A DNA stretch of 64,000 nucleotides. Origin: Pseudomonas citrullilanati. GTDB lineage: Bacteria; Pseudomonadota; Gammaproteobacteria; Pseudomonadales; Pseudomonadaceae. Positions 46,505 through 57,205 of the stretch are shown piece after piece. How positions within the stretch are numbered: position 1 is the first letter of the stretch; each line of letters opens with the position of its first letter. The notes beneath the pieces are model-generated. The model was not told the DNA's origin, made no database searches, and was given only the letters and a program-made list of their open reading frames with translations. The DNA lies in contig NZ_JAUQOP010000010.1 of NCBI RefSeq assembly GCF_030580855.1, positions 1 to 64,000 of the forward strand, written 5' to 3'. Both the position numbers and the translations under genes were made by a program.

Positions 46505-47131
46505 TCACACCAACCCATTGCGTTGCGCCAACTCGATCAGGTCCACCAGCGAACGCGCATTGAGCTTCAACAATAAACGTGTCTTGTAGGTACTGACCGT
46601 CTTGTTGCTCAGAAACATCCCATCGGCAATTTCCTTATTGGTCTTTCCGCGAGCCAGTTGTTGCAGGACCATCATTTCCCGTCCGGACAAACGATCGACC
46701 ATATCCGACTCGCTGGCGTTACCCAGGCTGGAACGCACGGTATGCAGCGCCTGGTTGGGGAAATAACTGTAGCCGGACAATACCGCCTTGATCGCACTCA
46801 GCAACTCGGTAAGGTCCTGTTGCTTGCATACATACCCGGCCGCCCCCGTCTGCATGCACCGCATGGAGAAATGCCCGGGCGACTGTGAAGTCAGTACCAG
46901 GACTTTCATCGCCGAGGGAATGGCGCTCAGGCGGGCAATAACCTCCAGGCCATCCAACTTTGGAATACCGATATCGAGAATAACGATGTCGGGAACAAGG
47001 TCCCGCGCAAGTTGCAACGCGTCGACGCCGTTATCCGTTTCGGCCACAACTTCATAACCATGACGCTCCATCAGCAAACGTACAGCAAGACGAATGACGG
47101 GGTGATCATCCACGATCAGCACTTTATTCAT
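46505..47131 (-). CDS. LuxR/FixJ-type response regulator
   Basis: A 208-residue NarL-type regulator. The receiver has Asp8-Asp9 and phospho-acceptor Asp53 (VILDIGIPKLDG). The C-terminal LuxR helix-turn-helix is LSGREMMVLQQLARGKTNKEIADGMFLSNKTVSTYKTRL. The closest type is the BvgA/EvgA group, often partnered by a hybrid kinase, but none is nearby. The start at 47131 (MNKVLIVDDH) is chosen; 14 upstream residues in the longer frame do not belong to the fold. Confidence 0.88.
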   Translation of the reverse strand: MNKVLIVDDHPVIRLAVRLLMERHGYEVVAETDNGVDALQLARDLVPDIVILDIGIPKLDGLEVIARLSAIPSAMKVLVLTSQSPGHFSMRCMQTGAAGYVCKQQDLTELLSAIKAVLSGYSYFPNQALHTVRSSLGNASESDMVDRLSGREMMVLQQLARGKTNKEIADGMFLSNKTVSTYKTRLLLKLNARSLVDLIELAQRNGLV

Positions 47132-47582
47132 GGGCAAATCCAACTTCGCTGTTCGAATTTTTAGAGCACGCACAATAGCCTAGTCATTTCTACCTTGGCA
47201 TGCCGCCCCCCCCTGGCCGCTCGCAGCGAAAGACGAAACCTACAAGCTATACAGAAAAATCCTACAAATTCCCCCCGAAAAAATGTGTCATGAATTTTTC
47301 GCCAGCCTGGAAGCGACCTTTCTTAATCTCCCGGTAACCGGTGGACAATGCGTACCCCACGCGTTTCCCCAGGACGCGGCGCTCGTGGCGAGTCATTCCT
47401 ATAGCGTTGGCGACGAAACGGTTAAATACCCCGCATCTAAAGTGCCCGTCATGCACCTATAACAAACAGGTGAGGACAAGCCCGCTCAATGTCACGTGTT
47501 GCCAGCGCCGAAAAATTGAACTAGTTATTAATAACCCTACCCCGTCCCACTCACTCACGAGCCTATTCCATGAGCAACTATC
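47132..47582. other. Intergenic region, 450 bases, with one doubtful small ORF
   Basis: Holds the leftward promoter of the regulator and the rightward promoter of the membrane-protein gene at 47583. A minus-strand ORF (GTG at 47456, or ATG at 47396, to 47262) would encode ...MTRHERRVLGKRVGYAL and end GEKFMTHFFGGNL. The peptide looks protein-like, but no ribosome-binding site is convincing. Just before 47583 the sequence is locally AT-rich. Confidence 0.35.
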
Positions 47583-48050
47583 ATGAACAAATCCCTGAAG
47601 ACCATTACCAACCCCATGACCCTCATCGCTGTACTTGCAACGCTGTCGGAAACTTCCGCAGCCCTCTCCCTGCCATTTCTGGACGATGACGATCGCGAGT
47701 ACTATCTCTGGTTCCTGATCAGTTTTCCGTTCTGTCTGTTATTGCTGTTTTTTTCCACACTCAACTTCAACTACCGCTCGTTATATTCGCCCTCGGACTT
47801 TCGCAAGAACAGGCACTTCATCGAGACCCTCGATCGTTCGAACGGTCGACGTAAACGGATATTGCGCCGGGCAAACAAGCGCAAGGCGTCGTCGATGCAA
47901 CATCATCGACCTCGGCGCAAGTCGCGGCGCCCCCTGTGCGTGCTGTGCAGGCAGCGCCAGCAACCCAAACACGCCAGGCACACGACCTGCATCACCCTGC
48001 ATGTCATCTGCCGGGGCGCTGGCGACGCGGCGGACAGGCAGGCTGGCTGA
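47583..48050 (+). CDS. Hypothetical membrane protein with basic tail, 155 aa
   Basis: A hydrophobic N-terminal segment (NPMTLIAVLATLSETSAALSLPFL), an acidic DDDDREYY, then a strong helix (WFLISFPFCLLLLFFSTL) and NFNYRSLYSPSDF. This pattern occurs in small bacterial membrane proteins of unknown function. The C-terminal half is Arg/Lys/His/Cys-rich (HHRPRRKSRRPLC, CRQRQQPKHARH) and looks low in complexity. Local base composition is lower in GC before and at the start of the gene. Unlinked to neighbours in function. The true C-terminus could be shorter if a frameshift has joined unrelated sequence. Confidence 0.6.
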   Translation: MNKSLKTITNPMTLIAVLATLSETSAALSLPFLDDDDREYYLWFLISFPFCLLLLFFSTLNFNYRSLYSPSDFRKNRHFIETLDRSNGRRKRILRRANKRKASSMQHHRPRRKSRRPLCVLCRQRQQPKHARHTTCITLHVICRGAGDAADRQAG

Positions 48051-48075
48051 GCCCTGCCCGGAAAAAGGATCGCCC

Positions 48076-48110
48076 AAAAAAAACGGCCTGCACGTGGCAG
48101 GCCGTTTTTC
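48076..48110. terminator. Bidirectional terminator downstream of argG
   Basis: CGGCCTGC / GCAGGCCG stem with long A- and T-runs on either side, 12 bases from the argG stop. Confidence 0.92.
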
Positions 48111-48121
48111 TACAGACAGGG

Positions 48122-49339
<1,218 letters not shown>

Positions 49340-49466
49340 GCCATCACTCCACGGGTTGTACGGAAAGCCGGGAAGTCTAACGTCCAGCGCGAATAATTTA
49401 CAGAGGCGCGACAGCTTATGACGACGAAGCGACAGATTATGTCGAACGCGCGACGACCGCGCAGGA

Positions 49467-50459
49467 TCAGGACGTGCGCGCAGCGGTCGCCGCTGGCGCC
49501 GCGGCCGGTGTCTTGGCCGGCGCAGCGGCAGGTGCCGGAGCCTTGGCCGGTGCGGCGACCGGCGCTGGCGGTGGCGTGGGTTGCGCTGCCGGCGCGGGAG
49601 CCTGGGCAGGTTCCACGCGCGCCAGTTGCACGACCACGCGGCGGTTCTTGGCCCGATTGGCGGCGGTGGTATTGGGCGCCAGGGGGTAGCGCTCACCGTG
49701 GAAACGCACAGTGATCTGTGATTCCTGGAAGCCGTTGGCCTTGAAGAACTCCTGCACCGCCAGGGCGCGGCGGCGCGACAGTTCGCGATTGGTCAGGCGA
49801 TTGCCGCTGTTGTCGGAGTGACCGTCGAGTTCGACATGGTTGACGCTCGGATCGGCCTTGATGAAGTCGAGCATCACCTGCAATTGCGCCTTGGCGCGGG
49901 CATCGAGTTCGATGGACTCGCCAGGGAAGGCGATCTGGGTCTGCTTGATCTGTTCGAAATTCTTTGGCAACAGTTTTGCCACGCAGCCCTGATAGTCGTT
50001 GAAGGCCTTGTTGAAGCGTACCGGCAGCAGGCGGACTTCCGAGACGCGTCCGTCCTCGCTGTTACGGCGCACCACCGGGCTGCGACCTTCCATCAGCCCG
50101 CTGATCAGGCGCCCCGCCTGGGCCTGGGAACTGTTGAACAGCACGTCGCCACTGCCGATCCTGACCGACCCCAGGTTGATGTCGCCACGCCCCGGCTGCC
50201 AGGGCGACGCCGCCGCCAACAGGGTGGCGGAACCGCCGCCCAGCATCGGGTTATAGGCCTTGAGGCGGAACGTGGCCTGCTCACCGGCCCGGCGCACGAA
50301 CTCGCCGCTGCCGAAATCGGCGATCGGCTGGCTCAGCCGGCACTCGAACTTGTCGCCTTCGACCGTCCACTCAATGCTCTCCAGACGGGTCTGGAAAGTG
50401 AGCGCCATCGCGGGAAGGCTGGCAAACACACTGAGCAAGGCTAGATAACGCTGGCGCAC
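49467..50459 (-). CDS. motY: Flagellar stator-associated protein MotY
   Basis: A 330-residue periplasmic protein. The signal peptide ends LPAMA; the N-terminal domain (about 20-150) starts [25 protein letters not shown]-terminal OmpA-type peptidoglycan-binding domain follows ([42 protein letters not shown]). The final 50 residues are an Ala/Pro/Thr tail absent from shorter homologues. It forms the T-ring for the MotAB/MotCD motors. The GTG at 50459 has GGAG upstream. It is divergent from pyrC, a pairing known in Pseudomonas. Confidence 0.92.
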   Translation of the reverse strand: MRQRYLALLSVFASLPAMALTFQTRLESIEWTVEGDKFECRLSQPIADFGSGEFVRRAGEQATFRLKAYNPMLGGGSATLLAAASPWQPGRGDINLGSVRIGSGDVLFNSSQAQAGRLISGLMEGRSPVVRRNSEDGRVSEVRLLPVRFNKAFNDYQGCVAKLLPKNFEQIKQTQIAFPGESIELDARAKAQLQVMLDFIKADPSVNHVELDGHSDNSGNRLTNRELSRRRALAVQEFFKANGFQESQITVRFHGERYPLAPNTTAANRAKNRRVVVQLARVEPAQAPAPAAQPTPPPAPVAAPAKAPAPAAAPAKTPAAAPAATAARTS

Positions 50460-50649
50460 GGGAGGCTCCACTGGCTTTTTACAAAGTTCGACACCCACTG
50501 AGAGTCTGACGCAGGTCCCAGGCACCCCAGGGATTCGTGGCGTACCTGTAGGAGCTATCGGTCGCTGGCGCCAGAACTTGATAGCGGGTGCCTGAATCGG
50601 TCTTTTCCGGTAGCATTCCCCAGAGTTTGACCCGCCTGGAAGCCCCCCA

Positions 50650-51696
50650 ATGTCCGACCGCCTGACCCTGCTGCGTCCCGACGACTGGCATATTCATCTT
50701 CGCGATGGTGCTGTGTTGACCCATACCGTCGCCGATGTCGCGCGCACCTTCGGGCGCGCAATCATCATGCCTAACCTGGTTCCGCCCGTGCGCAACGCCG
50801 CCGAGGCCGATGGCTATCGCCAGCGCATCCTCGCCGCACGCCCGGCGGGCACCCGCTTCGAACCGCTGATGGTGTTGTACCTCACCGACCGCACCCAGCC
50901 CGAAGAGATCCGCGACGCCAAGGCCAGCGGTTTTGTCCACGCGGCCAAGCTGTACCCGGCTGGCGCCACCACCAACTCGGACTCCGGCGTCACCAGCATC
51001 GACAAGATCTTCCCGGCGCTGGAGGCCATGGCCGAAGTCGGCATGCCATTGTTGATCCACGGTGAAGTGACCCGCGGCGACGTCGATGTATTCGACCGCG
51101 AGAAAATCTTCATCGACGAGCACATGCGCCGCGTCGTGGAACGCTTCCCGACCCTCAAGGTGGTGTTCGAACACATCACCACCGGCGATGCCGTGCAGTT
51201 CGTCAACGAGGCCCCGGCCAACGTGGGCGCGACCATTACCGCGCATCACCTGCTGTACAACCGCAACCACATGCTGGTGGGCGGGATCCGGCCGCACTTC
51301 TATTGCCTGCCGATCCTCAAGCGCAACACCCACCAGGAGGCGCTGCTCGACGCGGCCACCAGCGGCAACGCCAAGTTTTTCCTCGGCACGGACTCGGCGC
51401 CCCACGCCCGCCACGCCAAGGAGGCCGCCTGCGGTTGCGCCGGTTGCTACACCGCCTACGCCGCCATCGAGATGTATGCCGAGGCGTTCGAACAGCGCGA
51501 TGCCCTGGACAAGCTCGAAGGCTTCGCCAGCCTGCACGGCCCGCGTTTCTACGGCCTGCCGGTGAACACCGACCGTATTACCCTGGTCCGCGACGAGTGG
51601 ACCGCCCCTGTCAGCCTGCCGTTCGGCGAGCAGACCGTCATCCCGCTGCGCGCCGGTGAAAAACTGCGCTGGCGCCTGCTGGAGGAAAACGCGTGA
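50650..51696 (+). CDS. pyrC: Dihydroorotase
   Basis: A 348-residue class II dihydroorotase of pyrimidine synthesis. The zinc-binding HIHLRDG is at residues 14-20, the carbamylated Lys in [11 protein letters not shown] near 103, LIHGEV and FEHITT supply further His ligands, and the C-terminal part carries the catalytic Asp in [10 protein letters not shown]. The stop overlaps the GTG start of rnt. Confidence 0.97.
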   Translation: MSDRLTLLRPDDWHIHLRDGAVLTHTVADVARTFGRAIIMPNLVPPVRNAAEADGYRQRILAARPAGTRFEPLMVLYLTDRTQPEEIRDAKASGFVHAAKLYPAGATTNSDSGVTSIDKIFPALEAMAEVGMPLLIHGEVTRGDVDVFDREKIFIDEHMRRVVERFPTLKVVFEHITTGDAVQFVNEAPANVGATITAHHLLYNRNHMLVGGIRPHFYCLPILKRNTHQEALLDAATSGNAKFFLGTDSAPHARHAKEAACGCAGCYTAYAAIEMYAEAFEQRDALDKLEGFASLHGPRFYGLPVNTDRITLVRDEWTAPVSLPFGEQTVIPLRAGEKLRWRLLEENA

Positions 51697-52370
51697 GTGA
51701 AGAACATTTCGACGACGAACTGGAAGGCAACGGTGGCCCGGGCGGCGCCCGCCACCCGATGGCGGCCCGGTTCCGCGGCTACTTGCCGGTTGTCGTCGAC
51801 GTAGAGACCGGCGGCTTCAACTCCGCCACCGATGCCCTCCTGGAAATCGCCGCCACCACCATCGGCATGGACGAAAAGGGCTTCGTGTTCCCTGACCACA
51901 CCTACTTCTTCCGCGTCGAGCCGTTCGAAGGTGCCAACGTCGAAGCCGCGGCCCTGGAGTTCACCGGGATCAAGCTCGATCACCCACTGCGCATGGCCGT
52001 GAGCGAAGAGACGGCCCTGACCGACATCTTCCGTGGCGTGCGCAAGGCGTTGAAGGCCAACGGCTGCAAACGGGCGATCCTGGTGGGTCATAACAGCAGC
52101 TTCGACCTGGGCTTCCTCAATGCCGCCGTCGCGCGCCTGGACATGAAGCGCAACCCGTTCCATCCGTTCTCCAGTTTCGACACGGCCACCCTGGCCGGCC
52201 TGGCCTACGGCCAGACCGTACTGGCGAAGGCCTGCCAGGCGGCCGACATCGACTTCGATGGCCGCGAGGCGCATTCGGCCCGCTACGACACCGAGAAGAC
52301 CGCCGAACTGTTCTGCGGCATCGTCAACCGGTGGAAGGAAATGGGCGGCTGGCAGGATTTCGACGACTAA
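51693..52370 (+). CDS. rnt: Ribonuclease T
   Basis: A 225-residue DEDD exonuclease that trims tRNA and other stable RNA 3' ends. Exo motifs: [19 protein letters not shown] (Asp, Glu), [12 protein letters not shown] (Asp) and [15 protein letters not shown] (His, Asp). The GTG start overlaps the pyrC stop by four bases. Confidence 0.96.
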   Translation: MSEEHFDDELEGNGGPGGARHPMAARFRGYLPVVVDVETGGFNSATDALLEIAATTIGMDEKGFVFPDHTYFFRVEPFEGANVEAAALEFTGIKLDHPLRMAVSEETALTDIFRGVRKALKANGCKRAILVGHNSSFDLGFLNAAVARLDMKRNPFHPFSSFDTATLAGLAYGQTVLAKACQAADIDFDGREAHSARYDTEKTAELFCGIVNRWKEMGGWQDFDD

Positions 52371-52399
52371 AGAGTGGAGCCTTTGTGGCGGCCAACTTC

Positions 52400-52486
52400 G
52401 TGGGAGCAAAGCTTGCTCGCGACACAGGCAACTCGGTTCCTGGAAGACCGCACCGCTGCCATCGCGGGCAAGCCTTGCTCCCACAG
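52400..52486. repeat. REP doublet, GGGAGCAAAGCTTGC subtype
   Basis: Inverted arms at 52400-52423 and 52460-52486, the same variant core as at 16342. It separates rnt from the peroxiredoxin terminator. Confidence 0.8.
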
Positions 52487-52543
52487 ATAAATCCCTCGCC
52501 GCACGGCTCTTGTTTCAGCAAATGACCTGGTTGAAACAGGCAT

Positions 52544-52575
52544 AAAAAAACCGGCCTATCGAGGGCCGGTTTTTT
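52544..52575. terminator. Terminator of the peroxiredoxin gene
   Basis: AAAACCGGCC / GGCCGGTTTT with a seven-base loop and A/T runs outside. Works for both convergent genes. Confidence 0.9.
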
Positions 52576-52589
52576 CATGCCTTGCGGGC

Positions 52590-53192
52590 TTACAGCTTGT
52601 CGCCGTGCTCGCCCAGGTAGGTGGCAACGCCTTCAGGCGATGCGATCATGCCCTTGTCGCCTTTCTTCCAGTTGGCTGGGCACACTTCGCCGTGCTCTTC
52701 GTGGAATTGCAGGGCGTCAACCAGACGGATCAGCTCTTCCATGTTACGACCCAGCGGCAGGTCGTTGATGATCTGCGAACGCACCACGCCTTTGTCGTCG
52801 ATCAGGAAAGCGCCACGGAAAGCCACGCCGCCTTCGGACTCAACGTCGTAGGCCTTGGCGATCTCGTGCTTCATGTCGGCAGCCATGGTGTATTTCACCT
52901 GGCCGATACCGCCATTGTTGATCGGGGTGTTGCGCCAGGCGTTGTGGGTGAAATGCGAGTCGATCGAGACAGCGATCACTTCGACGTTGCGCGCCTTGAA
53001 GTCGTCCATGCGGTGATCCAGTGCGATCAGCTCGGATGGGCAGACGAAGGTGAAGTCCAGTGGGTAGAAGAACACCAGGCCGTATTTGCCTTTGATGGCC
53101 GAGGACAGGGTGTAGCTGTCGACGATTTCGCCGTTGCCGAGGACGGCTGGCACGGTGAAGTCAGGGGCTTGTTTGCCTACGAGTACGCTCAT
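52590..53192 (-). CDS. Typical 2-Cys peroxiredoxin (AhpC/TsaA)
   Basis: A 200-residue thiol peroxidase. The peroxidatic Cys51 is in FYPLDFTFVCPSE and the resolving Cys171 in HGEVCPANW, the signature of typical 2-Cys enzymes. The C-terminal tail makes it like eukaryotic PrxI rather than E. coli AhpC. The start at 53192 (MSVLVGKQAPDF) follows GGAGAT. It reduces H2O2 and organic peroxides with thioredoxin. Confidence 0.95.
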   Translation of the reverse strand: MSVLVGKQAPDFTVPAVLGNGEIVDSYTLSSAIKGKYGLVFFYPLDFTFVCPSELIALDHRMDDFKARNVEVIAVSIDSHFTHNAWRNTPINNGGIGQVKYTMAADMKHEIAKAYDVESEGGVAFRGAFLIDDKGVVRSQIINDLPLGRNMEELIRLVDALQFHEEHGEVCPANWKKGDKGMIASPEGVATYLGEHGDKL

Positions 53193-53439
53193 TGGATATC
53201 TCCTGGTGTAGTAACGTGAAAACAAGGTCCGGGCCAGCCTGTCACCCTCGGGCGACAGCCCTGTGACACGAACCCGCTTTGCAAGGACCGACCATCATAC
53301 ACCGGGCATTTGGACTGTCTTCAACGGTTTTTCCACGGCATTGAAAAATCAATGTATCGCTTCATAATCCCGCCACGCCCCTGGCCCGGACCGTTCGTCA
53401 GGCAGGTGCCGCTGCAGGCCAAGGGTTCCAGAAACCACT

Positions 53440-53468
53440 TTGACAATCATTCTCGTTAACATTAAGAT
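53440..53468 (+). promoter_or_regulatory. Fur-controlled promoter of bfd
   Basis: A -35 TTGACA (53440-53445) and a -10 TAAGAT (53463-53468) with 17-base spacing flank GACAATCATTCTCGTTAAC (53442-53460), which matches 13 of 19 bases of the Fur consensus. Bound Fur would cover the -35 and spacer. bfd is iron-repressed in P. aeruginosa. The 315-base gap between the peroxiredoxin and bfd holds nothing else evident. Confidence 0.7.
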
Positions 53469-53507
53469 CCGTCTCAATTGAGTCACAACCAGCGACGGTT
53501 CTCACTT

Positions 53508-53726
53508 ATGTATGTATGCCTCTGCACTGGCGTCACCGACGGGCAAATCCGCGAAGCGATCTATGAAGGTTGCTGCAGCTATCGCGAAGTCCGCCAGGCC
53601 ACCGGCGTAGCCAGCCAATGCGGCAAATGCGCCTGCCTGGCCAAGGAAGTGGTACGTGAAACCCTCGCCAAGGTACAGACGGCCCAGGCCGCCATTCCCT
53701 ACCCGGTAGAATTTACCGCGGCGTAA
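53508..53726 (+). CDS. bfd: Bacterioferritin-associated ferredoxin
   Basis: A 72-residue [2Fe-2S] protein. Cluster cysteines are Cys4, Cys6, Cys38 and Cys41 (CLC...CGKC) in the BFD-type fold. It donates electrons to bacterioferritin to release stored iron; bfr lies 200 bases downstream. The start at 53508 is the family start. A hairpin terminator follows. Confidence 0.95.
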   Translation: MYVCLCTGVTDGQIREAIYEGCCSYREVRQATGVASQCGKCACLAKEVVRETLAKVQTAQAAIPYPVEFTAA

Positions 53727-53743
53727 CAAACAGCATTTCAAGG

Positions 53744-53769
53744 AACCGGACGCCATGTCCGGTTTTTTT
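53744..53769 (+). terminator. Terminator of bfd
   Basis: AACCGGAC / GTCCGGTT stem, five-base loop, then a run of T. Confidence 0.88.
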
Positions 53770-53924
53770 ATGTCTGTAAATCAATTGGTTAGCGTCAAGA
53801 CGCGGAACACAAACATTCTTATTCCGATTAATTTTCATTTATTATTCAATAACTTAGGTTTGACACTGGTAAATGCGCGGCTCAAACTCTGCCCATACAC
53901 AGCTATTACAGGGCAGGCCTCAAC

Positions 53925-54398
53925 ATGAAAGGCGACATCACAGTCATCCAGCATCTCAACAAGATCCTTGCCAATGAACTGGTCGCGATCAACCAATACT
54001 TCCTGCATGCGCGCATGTACGAGGATTGGGGCCTGAACAAGCTGGGCAAGCACGAGTACCACGAATCCATCGACGAGATGAAACACGCGGACAAGCTGAT
54101 CAAGCGCATCCTGTTTCTCGAAGGCCTGCCTAACGTTCAGGACCTGGGCAAGTTGCACATTGGCGAACACACCCGGGAAATGCTGGAGTGCGACCTGCGC
54201 ATCGAGCGCACTGGCCATGCCGACCTGAAAGCCGCCATTGCCCATTGCGAAAGCGTTGGCGACTTCGGTAGCCGCGAACTGCTGGAAGACATCCTCGAGT
54301 CCGAGGAAGAGCACATCGACTGGCTGGAAACCCAATTGGGCCTGATCGACAAAGTGGGTCTTGAAAACTACCTGCAATCGCAGATGGGCGAAGAGTAA
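53925..54398 (+). CDS. bfr: Bacterioferritin
   Basis: A 157-residue four-helix iron-storage protein. Heme ligand Met52 and ferroxidase residues Glu18, Glu51, His54, Glu94, Glu127 and His130 are all present at standard positions, so it is a complete heme-binding, catalytically active subunit (BfrB of P. aeruginosa). It follows bfd but has its own upstream space and terminator. Confidence 0.96.
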   Translation: MKGDITVIQHLNKILANELVAINQYFLHARMYEDWGLNKLGKHEYHESIDEMKHADKLIKRILFLEGLPNVQDLGKLHIGEHTREMLECDLRIERTGHADLKAAIAHCESVGDFGSRELLEDILESEEEHIDWLETQLGLIDKVGLENYLQSQMGEE

Positions 54399-54420
54399 CT
54401 TCTCGCCCAGCGAGCCACTA

Positions 54421-54456
54421 AAAAGCCCCGCCCTCTTGTGAGAGGCGGGGCTTTTT
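54421..54456 (+). terminator. Terminator of bfr
   Basis: AAAAGCCCCGCC / GGCGGGGCTTTTT with an inner CTCT/AGAG pairing and one bulged C. Confidence 0.9.
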
Positions 54457-54495
54457 GTTGGCCGTTTTCCAGGCCAGACACAAAACGACTGCAAG

Positions 54496-54528
54496 AGCCC
54501 TGTCCAACCGCCGAGGTTGGACAGGGCT
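54496..54528 (-). terminator. Terminator of grxD
   Basis: A perfect 14-bp stem AGCCCTGTCCAACC / GGTTGGACAGGGCT with a GCCGA loop, four bases beyond the grxD stop. U-tract absent. Confidence 0.7.
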
Positions 54529-54532
54529 TCGA

Positions 54533-54874
54533 TCAGGCTTCGGTCTTGTTCGCTGCCGCTTTTTCCACGGCCGCCTTGATCGTGGCCTGCAGGGAGCCGT
54601 CGGCCGCCATCTCGGTCATGATGTCGCTGCCGCCGATCAGCTCGCCGGCCACCCACAGTTGCGGGAAGGTAGGCCAGTTGGCGTACTTGGGCAGGTTGGC
54701 GCGAATTTCCGGGTTCTGCAGGATGTCGACGTAGGCAAACTTCTCGCCACACGCCATCACCGCCTGGGCAGCCTTCGCCGAGAAGCCGCATTGCGGAGCG
54801 TTCGGCGCGCCTTTCATGTAGAGCAGGACGGTGTTGTTGGCAATCTGGTCTTTGATCGTTTCGATGATATCCAT
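54533..54874 (-). CDS. grxD: Monothiol glutaredoxin (Grx4)
   Basis: A 113-residue CGFS glutaredoxin. The active-site Cys29 lies in APQCGFSAKA, with WPTFPQLWVAGELIGG the GSH-binding strand. It carries [2Fe-2S] clusters and partners BolA-type proteins. It sits with bfd, bfr and peroxiredoxin in an iron/redox group. Confidence 0.95.
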   Translation of the reverse strand: MDIIETIKDQIANNTVLLYMKGAPNAPQCGFSAKAAQAVMACGEKFAYVDILQNPEIRANLPKYANWPTFPQLWVAGELIGGSDIMTEMAADGSLQATIKAAVEKAAANKTEA

Positions 54875-54965
54875 GGAGCACCTCGGCTTGAACTTCTGCG
54901 ACTTAAGTCGTCGACACGGTGACGCATTGTAACGGAAAGCCGAGCGTGCTGTCCCAGGGACAAAT

Positions 54966-57074
54966 TCACGCAGCCGCGACCTTCACCGGTACACCATTAA
55001 GCGCCGCGTTGCCGGACAGCTCGTCCAATTGGCATTCATCGGTCAGGTCATTGGCGCTGGAGCCCGGCTGGCCGCTGGCGATGCTCATCTGCACACCCGG
55101 CCGGGCATGCCCCCAACCGTGGGGCAGGCTGACCACGCCCTTCATCATGTCCGCGCTGCCCTGGACCTCGACCTCGATGGTGCCCACCCGGGAGCTGACC
55201 TTCACCCGCTGGCCATCGACCAGGCCTCGGCTGGCGAGGTCGTCCGGGTGCATCAGCAATTGGTGACGGGGCTTGCCCTTCACCAGCCGATGGAAGTTGT
55301 GCATCCAGGAATTATTGCTGCGCACATGGCGGCGGCCGATCATCAGCAACTCGTCCGCCGCGGGGGCCTGCACCGTGGCAAAGCGCTCGATATCGGCGAG
55401 GATCACCGCTGGCGCGGCCTGCACGCGCTGGTTCGCGGTTTTCAGGCGCGAGGCCAGGTTCGGCTTGAGCGGCCCCAGGTCGATGCCATGGGGATGATCG
55501 AACAGCGTCGCCAGGGACAACTTGTGGGGCGAGCCATCGCCGTACGCCCCGGCCCTCAAGCCGACATCGATCATTTGCGCCGGCGGCAGGGTGGGCTTGA
55601 GTTCCTTGCCGGTCCGCGCCGCGAAGGCCTTGGCCAGGCCGACGAAAATCTCCCAGTCGTGCAACGCACCCTCGGGCTTGGGCAGGATCGCCCGGTTGAA
55701 CCGGGTGACGTTGCGTACCGCAAACACATTGAACGTGGTGTCGTAATGATCGTTTTCCAGCGCCGACGTCGAGGGCAGGATCAGGTCGGCGTAGCGCGTG
55801 GTCTCGTTGATGTACAAGTCGATGCTGACCATGAACTCCAGGCCATCCAGCGCCTGTTCCAATTGCCGCCCGTTGGGCGTGGACAGCACCGGGTTGCCCG
55901 CGACGGTGACCAGCGCGCGGACCTGGCCCTCCCCTTCGGTGAGCATTTCCTCGGCGAGGGTCGACACGGGCAACTCCCCTGCGTACTCGGGACGCCCGGA
56001 CACGCGGCTCTGCCAACGGTTGAAATGCCCGCCCGAGGTGGTCGCCACCAGGTCCACCGCCGGCTCGGTGCACAACGCCCCGCCCACGCGGTCGAGGTTG
56101 CCGGTGACCAGGTTGATCACCTGGATCAGCCACTGGCACAAGGTGCCGAAGGCCTGGGTCGAGACCCCCATCCGCCCGTAGCAGACCGCTGACGGCGCGG
56201 CGGCGAAATCCCGGGCCAGTTGGCGGATCTGCGTCGCCGGTACCGCACAGAGCGGGCTCATCGCTTCAGCGGTGAAACGCTCGACAGCCTCGCGTACCCG
56301 GTCCAGGTCGTCCACTGGCAGGTGGCTGTCACGAGCCAGGCCTTCGCCGAACAGCGTGTTGAGCAGGCCCAGCAACAGCGCCGCGTCGCCACCGGGGCGT
56401 ACGAAGACATGCTGGTCGGCGATGGCGGCCGTCTCGCTGCGGCGTGGATCGACCACCACCACCTTGCCGCCACGGGCCTGGATGGCCTTGAGGCGTTTTT
56501 CCACGTCCGGCACGGTCATGATGCTGCCGTTGGAGGCGAGCGGGTTACCGCCCAGGATCAGCATGAAGTCGGTGTGGTCGATGTCCGGGATCGGGATCAG
56601 CAAGCCATGGCCGTACATCAGGTGGCTGGTCAGATGATGGGGCAGTTGGTCCACCGAGGTCGCCGAGAAGCGGCTACGGGTCTTCAACAGGCCAAGGAAA
56701 TAGTTGCTGTGGGTCATCAGCCCGTAATTGTGCACGCTGGGGTTGCCTTGATAGACCGCCACCGCGTTCTGGCCATGACGGGCCTGGATATCCGCCAGGC
56801 GCTCGGCGACCAGGGCGAAGGCCGCGTCCCAGGCGATGGGTTGCCATTCGTTACCGACGCGCTGCATGGGCTGGCGCAAGCGGTCCGGATCATTCTGGAT
56901 GTCTTGCAGGGCCACCGCCTTGGGGCAGATGTGGCCGCGGCTGAAGCTGTCCAGGGCGTCGCCCTTGATCGAGGTGATCGCCAGGCCCTGGCCTTCGGTT
57001 TCGGTGGTTTCGAGGGTCAAGCCACAGATGGCTTCGCACAGATGGCACGCACGGTGGTGAAGAGTCTTGGTCAT
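54966..57074 (-). CDS. Molybdopterin oxidoreductase, cytoplasmic, Fe-S containing
   Basis: A 702-residue bis-MGD enzyme of the DMSO-reductase superfamily. N-terminal [4Fe-4S] ligands are Cys10, Cys13, Cys17 and Cys50 (ACHLCEAICG...GHICPKA). Four pterin-binding domains follow, ending in the dinucleotide-binding barrel (LMIGRRHVRSNNSWMHNFHRLVKGK). No twin-arginine signal, so it is cytoplasmic. The residue at the molybdenum-ligand position is not identifiable by eye. No partner subunit or quinone-interacting protein is adjacent. Substrate unknown; formate dehydrogenase-like and acetylene hydratase-like labels are both possible. Confidence 0.85.
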   Translation of the reverse strand: MTKTLHHRACHLCEAICGLTLETTETEGQGLAITSIKGDALDSFSRGHICPKAVALQDIQNDPDRLRQPMQRVGNEWQPIAWDAAFALVAERLADIQARHGQNAVAVYQGNPSVHNYGLMTHSNYFLGLLKTRSRFSATSVDQLPHHLTSHLMYGHGLLIPIPDIDHTDFMLILGGNPLASNGSIMTVPDVEKRLKAIQARGGKVVVVDPRRSETAAIADQHVFVRPGGDAALLLGLLNTLFGEGLARDSHLPVDDLDRVREAVERFTAEAMSPLCAVPATQIRQLARDFAAAPSAVCYGRMGVSTQAFGTLCQWLIQVINLVTGNLDRVGGALCTEPAVDLVATTSGGHFNRWQSRVSGRPEYAGELPVSTLAEEMLTEGEGQVRALVTVAGNPVLSTPNGRQLEQALDGLEFMVSIDLYINETTRYADLILPSTSALENDHYDTTFNVFAVRNVTRFNRAILPKPEGALHDWEIFVGLAKAFAARTGKELKPTLPPAQMIDVGLRAGAYGDGSPHKLSLATLFDHPHGIDLGPLKPNLASRLKTANQRVQAAPAVILADIERFATVQAPAADELLMIGRRHVRSNNSWMHNFHRLVKGKPRHQLLMHPDDLASRGLVDGQRVKVSSRVGTIEVEVQGSADMMKGVVSLPHGWGHARPGVQMSIASGQPGSSANDLTDECQLDELSGNAALNGVPVKVAAA

Positions 57075-57205
57075 GGCCAGCCTCTGTTTTATTCGTAGCG
57101 GGCCCTGTCGGCCGCGGGAACAAAACTATGGCGCGTGATACCCGCCAGCGCCAGCGACGTTCGTCCCGTGAATTGGCGGGCATCAGGCCCGCCGATGCAG
57201 TGCCG

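Noticed and set aside
51549..52484. 311-codon antisense frame over rnt and pyrC
   Set aside because: Starts inside a REP element and has no recognisable domain.
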